Shown one piece after another: positions 6,434 to 12,451 of a stretch of 12,451 nt of DNA. The stretch covers positions 1 through 12,451 of the forward strand of contig JAFGUR010000251.1 of the NCBI GenBank assembly GCA_016938425.1, written 5' to 3'. Numbering within the stretch: position 1 is the stretch's first letter; every line of letters begins with the position of its first letter. A program made the translations under genes and the position numbers. The notes under the pieces were generated by a model, which was not told where the DNA came from, did not search any database, and saw nothing but the letters and a program-made list of their open reading frames with translations. This DNA comes from Fusobacteriaceae bacterium (lineage in GTDB: Bacteria > Fusobacteriota > Fusobacteriia > Fusobacteriales > Fusobacteriaceae).

Positions 6434-7447
6434 TTAAAAATCTATATTAAGAGCTTTTGCTAAAACTTTTAATTCTTTCATTAATTTGTCAAAAGCTTCT
6501 GGTGTAAGAGATTGTGGCCCATCACACAAAGCGTTTGCAGGGTCATTATGAACTTCAATCATTAGTCCGTCTGCCCCAACTGCCATTGCTGCTTTTGATA
6601 AAGGATCTACTAACCAACTTTTCCCTGTTGCATGACTTGGATCTACAATTACAGGTAAATGACTAAGTTTTTTAAGAACAGGCACTGCTGAAATATCTAA
6701 TGTATTTCTTGTATATGTCTCATATGTTCTTATCCCTCTTTCACAAAGAATAACATTTGAATTCCCTCCTGCCATAATATATTCTGCGGACATTAAGAAT
6801 TCCTCTATTGTTGCTGATAAACCTCTTTTTAATAAAATTGGTTTTTGCGTTTTTCCTAGCTCTTTTAATAAATCAAAATTTTGCATATTTCTAGCGCCAA
6901 CTTGAATTATATCAACATCTTCAACAAATTTTTCTACTAAATTTGGTGACATTATCTCAGTTACAATAGGCATTCCAGTAGCTTTTCTTGCAAGTTTTAA
7001 AAGCTCTAATCCTTCTAATTCAAGGCCTTGAAAAGCATATGGAGATGTTCTTGGTTTATATGCTCCACCTCTTAAAATTGTTGATCCTGAAGTTTTTACA
7101 GCATTTGCTACAATTTCAATTTGTTCTTTTGACTCTACAGAACAAGGTCCAGACATAACTACAAAATTTCCACCACCAATTTTTATTCCATTAACATCAA
7201 TAATTGTATTATCTGGATGAAATGCACGATTTGCTTTTTTATAGGGTTCTTGAACTCTCATAACTTTTGCAACATGCTTTTGAGCCTCTATTTCTTCCAA
7301 ATCCACTTTACTTGTGTCTCCAATAACTCCAATAATAGAATGATTATCTCCTACTACATAATTAGTATGAAGCCCTTTTTGATTAATTTTTTCAATTAAT
7401 TCTTGAATATCTTTCTCTGGTGTGTTTACTTCTAGTTGAATTATCAT
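6434..7447 (-). CDS. aroF: 3-deoxy-7-phosphoheptulonate (DAHP) synthase, ferredoxin-like N-domain type
   Basis: This enzyme condenses phosphoenolpyruvate and erythrose 4-phosphate, the first shikimate step. The 337 residues match the Thermotoga/Firmicutes type I-beta form. An N-terminal ferredoxin-like regulatory domain (about 1-65) is followed by a TIM barrel. Metal ligands fall at Cys102 (GPCSVES), His272 (DPSHATG), Glu298 (MIEVH) and Asp309 (CDGPQS). Substrate motifs are LRGGAYKPRTSPYAF (126-139) and LKRGLSAT. The N-domain in this type can bind Tyr or Phe for feedback inhibition. GGAGG lies 8 nt before the ATG. Expression is probably set by the upstream promoter and the leader-peptide attenuator at 7500-7676. 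Confidence 0.97.
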   Translation of the reverse strand: MIIQLEVNTPEKDIQELIEKINQKGLHTNYVVGDNHSIIGVIGDTSKVDLEEIEAQKHVAKVMRVQEPYKKANRAFHPDNTIIDVNGIKIGGGNFVVMSGPCSVESKEQIEIVANAVKTSGSTILRGGAYKPRTSPYAFQGLELEGLELLKLARKATGMPIVTEIMSPNLVEKFVEDVDIIQVGARNMQNFDLLKELGKTQKPILLKRGLSATIEEFLMSAEYIMAGGNSNVILCERGIRTYETYTRNTLDISAVPVLKKLSHLPVIVDPSHATGKSWLVDPLSKAAMAVGADGLMIEVHNDPANALCDGPQSLTPEAFDKLMKELKVLAKALNIDF

Positions 7448-7499
7448 TTTTTTCCTCCTTCAATTTTACAATGCTTCTTAATTTTCATAATTTAGATAT

Positions 7500-7524
7500 A
7501 AAAAAAGGACTCTACTGAGTCCTT
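7500..7524 (-). terminator. Attenuator terminator in the aroF leader
   Basis: On the minus strand AAGGACTC (7524-7517), loop AGTA, GAGTCCTT (7512-7505) and a U-run (7504-7500) form a textbook intrinsic terminator. It lies 52 nt upstream of the aroF start, between promoter and gene, so it can only act as a conditional stop. Its 5' arm is also the 3' arm of the antiterminator (7517-7528 with 7565-7576). Confidence 0.85.
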
Positions 7525-7576
7525 AGTATTTTAACTTAAATTATGAATAACCTATAAAGTTAGTTACTAAAAACCC
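7517..7576 (-). promoter_or_regulatory. Antiterminator hairpin of the aroF attenuator
   Basis: GGGTTTTTAGTA (7576-7565) can pair with TACTAAGGACTC (7528-7517) over 12 consecutive positions, three of them G-U. Beyond a small internal loop, TAACTT pairs with AAGTTA for six more. The pairing consumes the whole 5' arm of the terminator, so the two folds exclude each other. The antiterminator's 5' arm starts 13 nt after the leader-peptide stop codon, where a terminating ribosome would mask it. Structure is inferred from complementarity by eye. Confidence 0.7.
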
Positions 7577-7589
7577 TTTTATTTTTAAA

Positions 7590-7676
7590 TTAAAATGAAC
7601 CTAAACTAAATTTGTTTAAGCTTCTAAAATAAAATTTAAAATAAAAGTAATTTCTTTCTATAACTTTAGCTACCAT
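7590..7676 (-). CDS. Phe/Tyr-rich leader peptide of the aroF-tyrA operon
   Basis: This 28-codon ORF runs from ATG 7676 to TAA 7590. The Shine-Dalgarno GGAGG (7689-7685) sits 8 nt before the start. Residues 9-17 read NYFYFKFYF, so seven of the eight residues from 10 to 17 are aromatic. In total there are 6 Phe and 3 Tyr. Peptides of this kind, such as the E. coli pheA leader peptide, sense charged tRNA through ribosome stalling. Here stalling at Tyr or Phe codons would leave 7565-7576 free to form the antiterminator. Reading through to the stop would cover that arm and allow termination. The codon block 7633-7647 can also pair with 7576-7591, a possible anti-antiterminator. Its position between a strong promoter and a terminator before aroF supports a regulatory role. 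Confidence 0.8.
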   Translation of the reverse strand: MVAKVIERNYFYFKFYFRSLNKFSLGSF

Positions 7677-7694
7677 TCTGCCATCCTCCAATTT

Positions 7695-7734
7695 TCCTAT
7701 TTTAATAGGACAATTAACAAGTGTTATTCTTGTT
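7695..7734 (-). other. Two 5'-UTR hairpins before the leader peptide
   Basis: On the minus strand, AACAAG/CTTGTT (7734-7716) and TCCTAT-TTTA-type loop-ATAGGA (7710-7695) form two 6-bp hairpins between the expected transcription start and the leader-peptide ribosome binding site. They may stabilise the 5' end or pace the polymerase. Confidence 0.45.
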
Positions 7735-7740
7735 GAAATT

Positions 7741-7769
7741 ATAATACTCTTTTTCATTTTATTTGTCAA
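7741..7769 (-). promoter_or_regulatory. Sigma-70-type promoter of aroF-tyrA
   Basis: On the minus strand a perfect -35 TTGACA (7769-7764), a 17-nt spacer and -10 TATTAT (7746-7741) are present, with an overlapping TATAAT 3 nt further on. Transcription would start near 7734 and give a leader of about 290 nt carrying the leader peptide and attenuator. Confidence 0.85.
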
Positions 7770-7832
7770 CTATAAATATCAAAATAAATACACATTCATA
7801 AAAAATTACTTGTACCCATAAAAACTTAAATT

Positions 7833-8019
7833 GGATTGTCAACTTAGTGAATCTAAACAACACCTTCTAAATCTCCCCCCTAATAAGGAGAGATTTGAAG
7901 TTTTAAGCTTTTATCACCGCTATAATTTGAGCAGGTTATACTATAAAATTTATTAAGTTAACAGCATTGGACAGATTCCGCACTTACTGCAAGGATTACT
8001 ACTCACAACTCCTATAAAA
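7833..8019 (-). repeat. Modular intergenic repeat, copy C (head + inner module, no tail)
   Basis: Read on the minus strand, this runs from TTTTATAGGAG through AGTAAT, CCAATGCTGTTAACTTAA and CTCAAATTATAGC to TTTAGATTCACTAAGTTGAC. It aligns in order with copy A 194-380. The CCCCACC tail of copies A and B is missing. The inner module (7833-7970) has matching ends: GGATTGTCAACTTAG on one side and CCAATGCTGTTAACTTA on the complement of the other. Its central hairpin, AAATCTCTCC against GGGGGAGATTT, is longer than that in copy A. It lies between the nadC end and the aroF promoter. That 640-bp gap otherwise holds only the aroF leader. Confidence 0.78.
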
Positions 8020-8089
8020 GCTTTTACAATATTTATTACCCCTGAGTAGTTAGGTTTTTTTAATAATTTAAAAACATCTTAAAATTTAA

Positions 8090-8929
8090 TTAATCAAATC
8101 TTTTCAAATTTTTCATAGAAATATCAATAGCTTTAACCGAATGAGTTAATGATCCACTAGATAAATAATTAATTTTTAAATCTCTAAATTTATCTACTTT
8201 TTCTTCATCAATATTTCCACTTACCTCAACAATAGCTTTATCTCCAATAAGTCCTGTCGCTACTTTCATAGCTTCATAATTCATATTATCTAACATAATT
8301 ATATCAGCCTTTGCTTCAATAGCTTTCTTTACTTCATCAATACTTTCGCATTCAACTTCAATTTTTTTTGCAAAAGGATGTTTTTTTCTAACTAAATCAA
8401 CAGCTGCTTTAATACTTCCTGCTGCTTGAATATGATTATCTTTTATCATAGCCATATCAGATAAATTATATCTATGATTTATTCCTCCACCAATTGTTAC
8501 AGCATATTTTTCTAGGTATCTAAGATTTGGAGTAGTTTTTCTTGTATCTGCTATTTTAATATTTGTTCCTTCTAATATTTTATTAAGTTTATATGTAATA
8601 GTTGCTATCCCTGACATTCTTTGAAGTAAATTAAGTGCAACTCTTTCTCCACTTAAAATTTTACAACAAAGCCCTTTTAAAGTTCCCACAACGGTATTTT
8701 TTTCAATAAACTGACCTTCCTCAAAATTAAAAGTAACCTCAACATCTTCCATTATATCAAAAACTCTGTTAAAAACATCTTTCCCGCAAAGAACACCATC
8801 TTCTTTAAAAATTATATCACATGTTGCTTTTTCATTTCCATTTAGAATACTATTTGTTGTTATATCATCAAAAACTCCATCTTCTACCAAAGCATCCTTT
8901 ATGATTTTATCAATTATTAAGTAATTCAT
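8090..8929 (-). CDS. nadC: Nicotinate-nucleotide pyrophosphorylase (carboxylating), quinolinate phosphoribosyltransferase
   Basis: This enzyme converts quinolinate and PRPP to nicotinate mononucleotide, CO2 and pyrophosphate, the step that joins de novo synthesis to the common NAD pathway. The 279 residues match the family. ERVALNLLQRMSGIAT (95-110) is followed by DTRKTTPNLR (128-137) and GGGINHRYNLSDMAMIKDNH (147-166), which carries the substrate-binding Arg, His and Lys. EVE, DIIMLDNM and EVSGNI complete the barrel, and SSGSLTHS lies near the C-terminus. It is the last gene of nadA-nadB-nadC. It overlaps the end of nadB by 20 nt, with AAAGGA 8 nt before its ATG. No clear terminator follows before repeat copy C. 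Confidence 0.97.
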   Translation of the reverse strand: MNYLIIDKIIKDALVEDGVFDDITTNSILNGNEKATCDIIFKEDGVLCGKDVFNRVFDIMEDVEVTFNFEEGQFIEKNTVVGTLKGLCCKILSGERVALNLLQRMSGIATITYKLNKILEGTNIKIADTRKTTPNLRYLEKYAVTIGGGINHRYNLSDMAMIKDNHIQAAGSIKAAVDLVRKKHPFAKKIEVECESIDEVKKAIEAKADIIMLDNMNYEAMKVATGLIGDKAIVEVSGNIDEEKVDKFRDLKINYLSSGSLTHSVKAIDISMKNLKRFD

Positions 8930-10205
8930 GAATCAAATCCTTTCTTTCATTTTTAATTGTAGAAATTAGTATTTTTTCATTTTCTTTATTTAAAGTTTCC
9001 GCATTTTTTTCAGTATAAGGAACTATACTAAGTTTTTTATCCTCTATAACCTTGTTAATATAATCAGCTACTCTATTTGAATATACTGCTGCTTCCAAAA
9101 GAGAGTTACTTGCTAACCTATTTTTACCATGTAAGCCTGTGCAACTAACTTCTCCACATGCTAAAAGATTTTTCATAGAAGTTTTTCCATCAGAATCTAT
9201 CTTTATTCCACCCATAAAATAGTGCTGACATGGAGATACTGGAATAGGATCTTTACTTATATCTATTCCATGTTTTAAGCAATGGGTAAATATTTTAGGA
9301 AATCTTTCTTTCAAATACTTCTCGCCCATATCTCTTGCATCTAACAAAACACAAGGAAGTTCTTTTTCATCTTTATATTTTATAATTGCTTGACTAACAA
9401 AATCTCTTGGCATAAGTTCATCTACAAACCTATTTCCTTTATCATCAATTAATTTTGCCCCTTCTCCCCTTAAAGATTCTGTTATTAAAAACTTTCTTTC
9501 TTCACAAGTAGAATGAAAAGCTGTAGGATGAAGTTGGATATAATCCAAATCTTTTAATTCTATTCCATATTTTAAAGCTAAAGATATTCCTACTCCCTTA
9601 ATATTTCTATAATTAGTAGAATTTTTAAAAATTCCACCTATTCCTCCACTAGCAAGAACAGTAACTTTTGAATAAATACTCAAATTTGTATTTTCTCTTA
9701 TAGCTACTCCTCCGCACACTTCATTATTCTTTACAATCAAATCAATTAAATTTGTTTCTTCTAAAATTTTAATATTCTTCCTCTTAAGTGCTTCATCTCT
9801 TACCGTCTCCCAAATAGCTTTACCACTACTATCTGCTGAATAAAGAATTCTATTTGTACTATGAGCCGCTTCTTTAGTATATTTTAAATGCCCATTTTCA
9901 TCCTTATTAAAAGGAACTCCTAAATCTATTAATTTTTGAATTGCTTCTTTAGCGTGATTAGCTACTAATTTTACTGTATCCACATCATTTTCATATGCTC
10001 CAGCTTTAAGAGTATCTTCTATAAAAATAGGCTTATCGGCTTCATTTTTTACTGTTGTTATTCCTCCTTGAGCAAGATATGAATTACATCGATGAAGCTT
10101 ATCATTACTAAGCACTATAATTTTTAAATCTTCATTAAGGTTAATAGCAGTATTTAGCCCAGCTAGTCCTGCCCCAACAATTAAAACATCACATACTAAA
10201 TCCAT
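8910..10205 (-). CDS. nadB: L-aspartate oxidase
   Basis: This FAD enzyme oxidises L-aspartate to iminoaspartate, the substrate handed to NadA. In anaerobes fumarate can serve as electron acceptor. The FAD-binding loop is GAGLAG (11-16), followed by SYLAQGGI (42-49) and AAHSTNRILYSAD. Substrate-site motifs of the succinate dehydrogenase/aspartate oxidase family are all present: QLHPTAFH, ESLRGEGAKL, PRDFVSQAI, QHYFMGGI and NRLASNSLLE. The 431 residues are shorter than the roughly 540 of E. coli NadB because the C-terminal helical extension is much reduced, as in other short-form enzymes. The gene starts 8 nt after nadA, with the purine-rich site overlapping the nadA stop. Confidence 0.96.
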   Translation of the reverse strand: MDLVCDVLIVGAGLAGLNTAINLNEDLKIIVLSNDKLHRCNSYLAQGGITTVKNEADKPIFIEDTLKAGAYENDVDTVKLVANHAKEAIQKLIDLGVPFNKDENGHLKYTKEAAHSTNRILYSADSSGKAIWETVRDEALKRKNIKILEETNLIDLIVKNNEVCGGVAIRENTNLSIYSKVTVLASGGIGGIFKNSTNYRNIKGVGISLALKYGIELKDLDYIQLHPTAFHSTCEERKFLITESLRGEGAKLIDDKGNRFVDELMPRDFVSQAIIKYKDEKELPCVLLDARDMGEKYLKERFPKIFTHCLKHGIDISKDPIPVSPCQHYFMGGIKIDSDGKTSMKNLLACGEVSCTGLHGKNRLASNSLLEAAVYSNRVADYINKVIEDKKLSIVPYTEKNAETLNKENEKILISTIKNERKDLIHELLNN

Positions 10206-10213
10206 AATTTCAC

Positions 10214-11119
10214 CTACTTTTTATTTGCATAATAATGCATATTTTCTAGAGACATTTTCGCTCTATTTATGATATCTTCAGGCAATGTTAATTCATATTT
10301 TAATTCATTTAAAGCCTCATATATTGTTTCTGGAAAAATTTTCTTCATGGGTGAACAAAACATATTTAGGTATACAAATTTTTTATCTGGATATCTTTTC
10401 CCAATTTCATGAGCTATTCCTTTTTCTGTTACAATCAAATATTTATCTGCATCAATATCTTCAATTGCTTTTAAAATTCCTGCTGTACTTCCAACATAAT
10501 CTGCCATAGCTCTTACAGATGGTCGACACTCAGGATGTGCTAAAATTTTCATTGGTCCATTTTTTTCAAGAGCTTCTTCCAAATCAGATGGTTTTACTCT
10601 GTCATGTATATTACAACATCCTTCGTAAGGTATTATTTTTTTTGTTGTTTGTTCTTGAACCCACGAAGCTAAATTTTTATCAGGTACAAACAATATCTCA
10701 TCGGCATCAATATTATTTACAACTTGTAAAGCTGATGAAGATGTACATACTGCATGGCTAGCTGCTTTTACTCCACTAGAAGAGTTTATATAAGTAACAA
10801 CCTTGGCATTAGGATATTCTTTTATTTTTTCTAAAATTAATTTTTCATTTGCTTGATTTTCCATGCAACAAGGAGCACATGTATATGCTGGAAATAGAAC
10901 TATTTTTTCTGGAGACAATATTTTAGCACTTTCAGCCATAAATTGAACTCCACAATAAACTATAACCTGTGCTTCCGATTTTTTACCAATTTCACTTAAA
11001 AAATAAGAATCTCCAACATAATCTGCAATTTCTTGAACTTCTGGATTTTGGTAATAATGAGCCAAAATAATTGCATTTCTTTCTTTTTTTAATCTTTTTA
11101 TTTCTTCTATTAAATTCAT
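10214..11119 (-). CDS. nadA: Quinolinate synthase (4Fe-4S)
   Basis: This enzyme condenses iminoaspartate with dihydroxyacetone phosphate to quinolinate using an oxygen-labile [4Fe-4S] cluster. The 301 residues match short NadA enzymes. HYYQNPEVQEIADYVGDS (21-38) and CGVQFMAES (56-64) are conserved. By alignment to the Thermotoga form, cluster cysteines are expected at Cys84 or Cys85, Cys169 (GCCNIH) and Cys255 (MFCSPMKK). NSSSGVKA, HPECRP (195-200) and DYVGSTAG bind substrate. The first ligand region reads TCAPCCMEN, with three cysteines instead of the usual single one. It is the first gene of nadABC. GAGAGG lies about 7 nt before the ATG. Confidence 0.96.
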   Translation of the reverse strand: MNLIEEIKRLKKERNAIILAHYYQNPEVQEIADYVGDSYFLSEIGKKSEAQVIVYCGVQFMAESAKILSPEKIVLFPAYTCAPCCMENQANEKLILEKIKEYPNAKVVTYINSSSGVKAASHAVCTSSSALQVVNNIDADEILFVPDKNLASWVQEQTTKKIIPYEGCCNIHDRVKPSDLEEALEKNGPMKILAHPECRPSVRAMADYVGSTAGILKAIEDIDADKYLIVTEKGIAHEIGKRYPDKKFVYLNMFCSPMKKIFPETIYEALNELKYELTLPEDIINRAKMSLENMHYYANKK

Positions 11120-11163
11120 CCCTAAACCTCTCTCTAAAAGTTTATAAAAATCTCTAAATTCTT

Positions 11164-11193
11164 TTGACTAATATACTATCACTTAATTAGAAT
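11164..11193 (+). promoter_or_regulatory. Candidate plus-strand promoter in the nadA-response regulator gap
   Basis: TTGACT (11164-11169), an 18-nt spacer and TAGAAT (11188-11193) each match the consensus at five of six positions. Transcription would begin near 11200, directly before the large hairpin at 11207-11281. Confidence 0.4.
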
Positions 11194-11201
11194 TAATTCA
11201 A
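11170..11201 (-). promoter_or_regulatory. Weak candidate promoter of nadABC
   Basis: On the minus strand TTGAAT (11201-11196) is followed either by TAGTAT at 17 nt or by TATATT (11175-11170) at 20 nt. Neither combination is convincing, but one of them would give a 40-50 nt leader for nadA. It overlaps the plus-strand candidate at 11164-11193, so the two directions could interfere. Confidence 0.25.
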
Positions 11202-11206
11202 GCTTT

Positions 11207-11281
11207 TCCTTGTAATACAAGGGGTTTAAAAGATTCAAACATTTTTGAAAAAGTTAAATTTTGTATCAAGGATTTTTTTTT
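11207..11281 (+). ncRNA. Long terminator-type hairpin: candidate small RNA or leader attenuator
   Basis: TCCTTG-(TA)-ATACAA (11207-11220) pairs with TTGTATCAAGGA (11261-11272). Inside, TTTAA/TTAAA (11225-11229, 11254-11258) and TTCAAA/TTTGAA around a CATT loop (11234-11249) continue the fold. Nine Ts follow (11273-11281), so the structure is oriented for plus-strand transcription. No gene ends here, and the next start is at 11514. An alternative local hairpin, CCTTGT-AAT-ACAAGG (11208-11222), would exclude the long stem. With the promoter candidate at 11164 this could make an RNA of about 80 nt, or a regulated leader for the response regulator. Confidence 0.5.
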
Positions 11282-11513
11282 AGAAAAAAAAATTAGACTT
11301 AAATCCCAATTTTACTGACTAAATTAGAGAAAAAAATCACTCAGTTAAGTTAAAAAATTCACTAACTTTGAATAATTATAACTTTACATTTTTAAAAAAT
11401 TTTTTCAATAATTTGAATATTTAACATTTATAGAGTAAACTTTAAGTATATTAGAAATTTCATTAATGCTTAAAAAAACAAGAATAAAAACTATATTACA
11501 AGGAGTTCTCAAA
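11282..11513 (+). other. AT-rich upstream region of the response regulator
   Basis: No ORF of note lies here. A possible promoter for the downstream gene is TTGAAT near 11413 followed at 17 nt by TAAACT, but its -10 is weak and other AT-rich combinations are equally possible. No T-box or known riboswitch motif was recognised. Confidence 0.3.
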
Positions 11514-12451
11514 ATGGAGAAATATAAGATACTTATAGTAGATGACGATGATATTATAATTGATTTGTTAAAAAATATATTCCAAGAAGATTACGAAATT
11601 TATGTTAGTAAAAGTGGGAATACTTGTATCAATATTATGAAATCTCAGAAACCTGACTTAGTACTACTTGATATTTTAATGCCTGAAAAAGATGGATTTA
11701 AAACACTAACAGAAATTAAACAAATTGAAGACATTGCTGAAATCCCTGTAATAATTATTACAGCTTTAAAAGAAACATACAATATTACTAAAGGCTTTGA
11801 GTTGGGAGCAGAAGATTATATTACAAAACCTTTCAACGTACATGAAGCTAAAGCAAGAGTTAAAACTCATTTAGAAATATGGCATTCTAGAAAAGAAACT
11901 AAAGATCTTTTAATGAGAACATTAGGTGGCTCTATGAATATGTTAATGGAAATTTTGGCATTAACTAATCCTGTTGCATTTACAATATCTACTAAAATTA
12001 AAGATATGGTCCGAAAAATAGCAAGTGAACTTCATGTAAAAGAAATTTGGAAACTAGAAATTGCTGGAATGCTTTCTATGATAGGATGTTATACTTTGCC
12101 TGTTTTAGCCTTTGAGAAAATACTCCTAGGTCAAAAAGTTTCTCCAGCTGAACATAAACTTTTTGACACTTATCCAGAGCATGGAGCAAGGTTAATTTCA
12201 AGGATACCTCGTATGGAAGATGTAGCTAAAATAGTTGAAAATCAAAATATTTCATTAGGGAATATGCCTATTGAAAGTGATGATGTCTATACAACTGGAA
12301 TAATAATCCTTAATCATGTTTTAAATTTTGAATTACTTTTGGCACAAGGAGTTCCTAGTGATGTAGCATTAAATATTTTAGTTGAAACAAAAGATAAATA
12401 TAATACAAGAATACTAAAAATAATGAAGGAAATTCTTCATAAGGAACAAAC
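11514..12451 (+). CDS. Response regulator with degenerate HD-GYP-like output domain (3' end outside window)
   Basis: At least 312 residues are present, and the frame is open to the window edge. An N-terminal receiver domain (1-122) has the acidic cluster Asp10-Asp13, the phosphoacceptor Asp53 in LLDILMP, Thr83 and Lys105 in YITKPF. After a linker, residues about 125-310 resemble an HD-GYP phosphodiesterase helix bundle, but the metal-binding motifs are replaced. LSMIGCYTLP stands where LHDIGKIGIP is usual, TYPEHGARLI replaces THPxxGAxIL, and VENQNISLGNMP replaces the HHExxDGxGYP segment. Catalysis of cyclic di-GMP hydrolysis is therefore unlikely. It may bind a partner or ligand instead. AGGAG lies 8 nt before the ATG. 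No cognate histidine kinase is in view. Confidence 0.85.
   Translation, partial: MEKYKILIVDDDDIIIDLLKNIFQEDYEIYVSKSGNTCINIMKSQKPDLVLLDILMPEKDGFKTLTEIKQIEDIAEIPVIIITALKETYNITKGFELGAEDYITKPFNVHEAKARVKTHLEIWHSRKETKDLLMRTLGGSMNMLMEILALTNPVAFTISTKIKDMVRKIASELHVKEIWKLEIAGMLSMIGCYTLPVLAFEKILLGQKVSPAEHKLFDTYPEHGARLISRIPRMEDVAKIVENQNISLGNMPIESDDVYTTGIIILNHVLNFELLLAQGVPSDVALNILVETKDKYNTRILKIMKEILHKEQ

Noticed and set aside
7444..7488. 14-codon ORF just before aroF, its stop overlapping the aroF ATG as ATGA
   Set aside because: It has no ribosome binding site, starts right after the attenuator U-run, is rich only in Lys and is not enriched in aromatic residues. Overlap with the aroF start is probably chance.
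7670..7684. Four-codon ORF (MAEW) starting within the leader-peptide Shine-Dalgarno region
   Set aside because: Its ATG abuts the GGAGG with no spacer, so it cannot be initiated efficiently from that site. The ATG at 7676 has proper spacing.
7448..7740. T-box riboswitch in the aroF leader
   Set aside because: No T-box consensus (TGGNACCGCG-like) precedes the terminator. The leader-peptide model explains the sequence better.
11120..11513. NAD-related riboswitch for nadA
   Set aside because: The prominent hairpin with its U-run is oriented away from nadA, and no known NAD-binding motif was recognised on the minus strand.

Overview
The window is a 12.45-kb piece of an AT-rich, low-GC bacterial chromosome. 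Strong purine-rich Shine-Dalgarno sites (GGAGG type), a Thermotoga/Firmicutes-type DAHP synthase with an N-terminal ferredoxin-like domain, and a compact nadA-nadB-nadC operon suggest an anaerobic Clostridia-like Firmicute or a member of the Fusobacteriota. The sequence alone does not settle which.

Layout, left to right. The window opens inside the 3' end of a tRNA gene with encoded CCA, followed by a terminator and a long intergenic repeat (copy A). Next come msrA (methionine sulfoxide reductase A) and a small STAS-like DUF4325 protein, both on the plus strand. A 440-bp gap with two strong hairpins separates these from a minus-strand aromatic amino acid cluster. That cluster is transcribed right to left as two units. 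The first is aroF-tyrA, which ends in its own hairpin. The second is aroC-pheA-aroE-aroQ, tightly packed with 1-nt spacing or 1-4 nt overlaps. Repeat copy B lies between them. Upstream of aroF are a long leader and then repeat copy C. Next comes the minus-strand nadA-nadB-nadC operon for de novo NAD synthesis. A structured 390-bp intergenic region follows. The window ends inside a plus-strand response regulator whose output domain looks like a degenerate HD-GYP domain.

How the genes work together. AroF starts the shikimate pathway, AroQ and AroE carry its third and fourth steps, and AroC makes chorismate. PheA (chorismate mutase plus prephenate dehydratase) leads to phenylpyruvate, and TyrA to hydroxyphenylpyruvate. 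The genes for dehydroquinate synthase, shikimate kinase and EPSP synthase are not in the window. NadB, NadA and NadC turn aspartate and dihydroxyacetone phosphate into nicotinate mononucleotide.

Most notable finding. The aroF-tyrA leader carries a previously unlisted 28-codon ORF with a good ribosome binding site and the run Asn-Tyr-Phe-Tyr-Phe-Lys-Phe-Tyr-Phe. It is followed by a 12-bp antiterminator pairing that is mutually exclusive with a rho-independent terminator placed just before aroF. This is the architecture of ribosome-mediated attenuation sensing Phe and Tyr. Other points of interest are a three-copy modular intergenic repeat with terminal inverted repeats, a possible small RNA or attenuator between nadA and the response regulator, and altered allosteric motifs in PheA.
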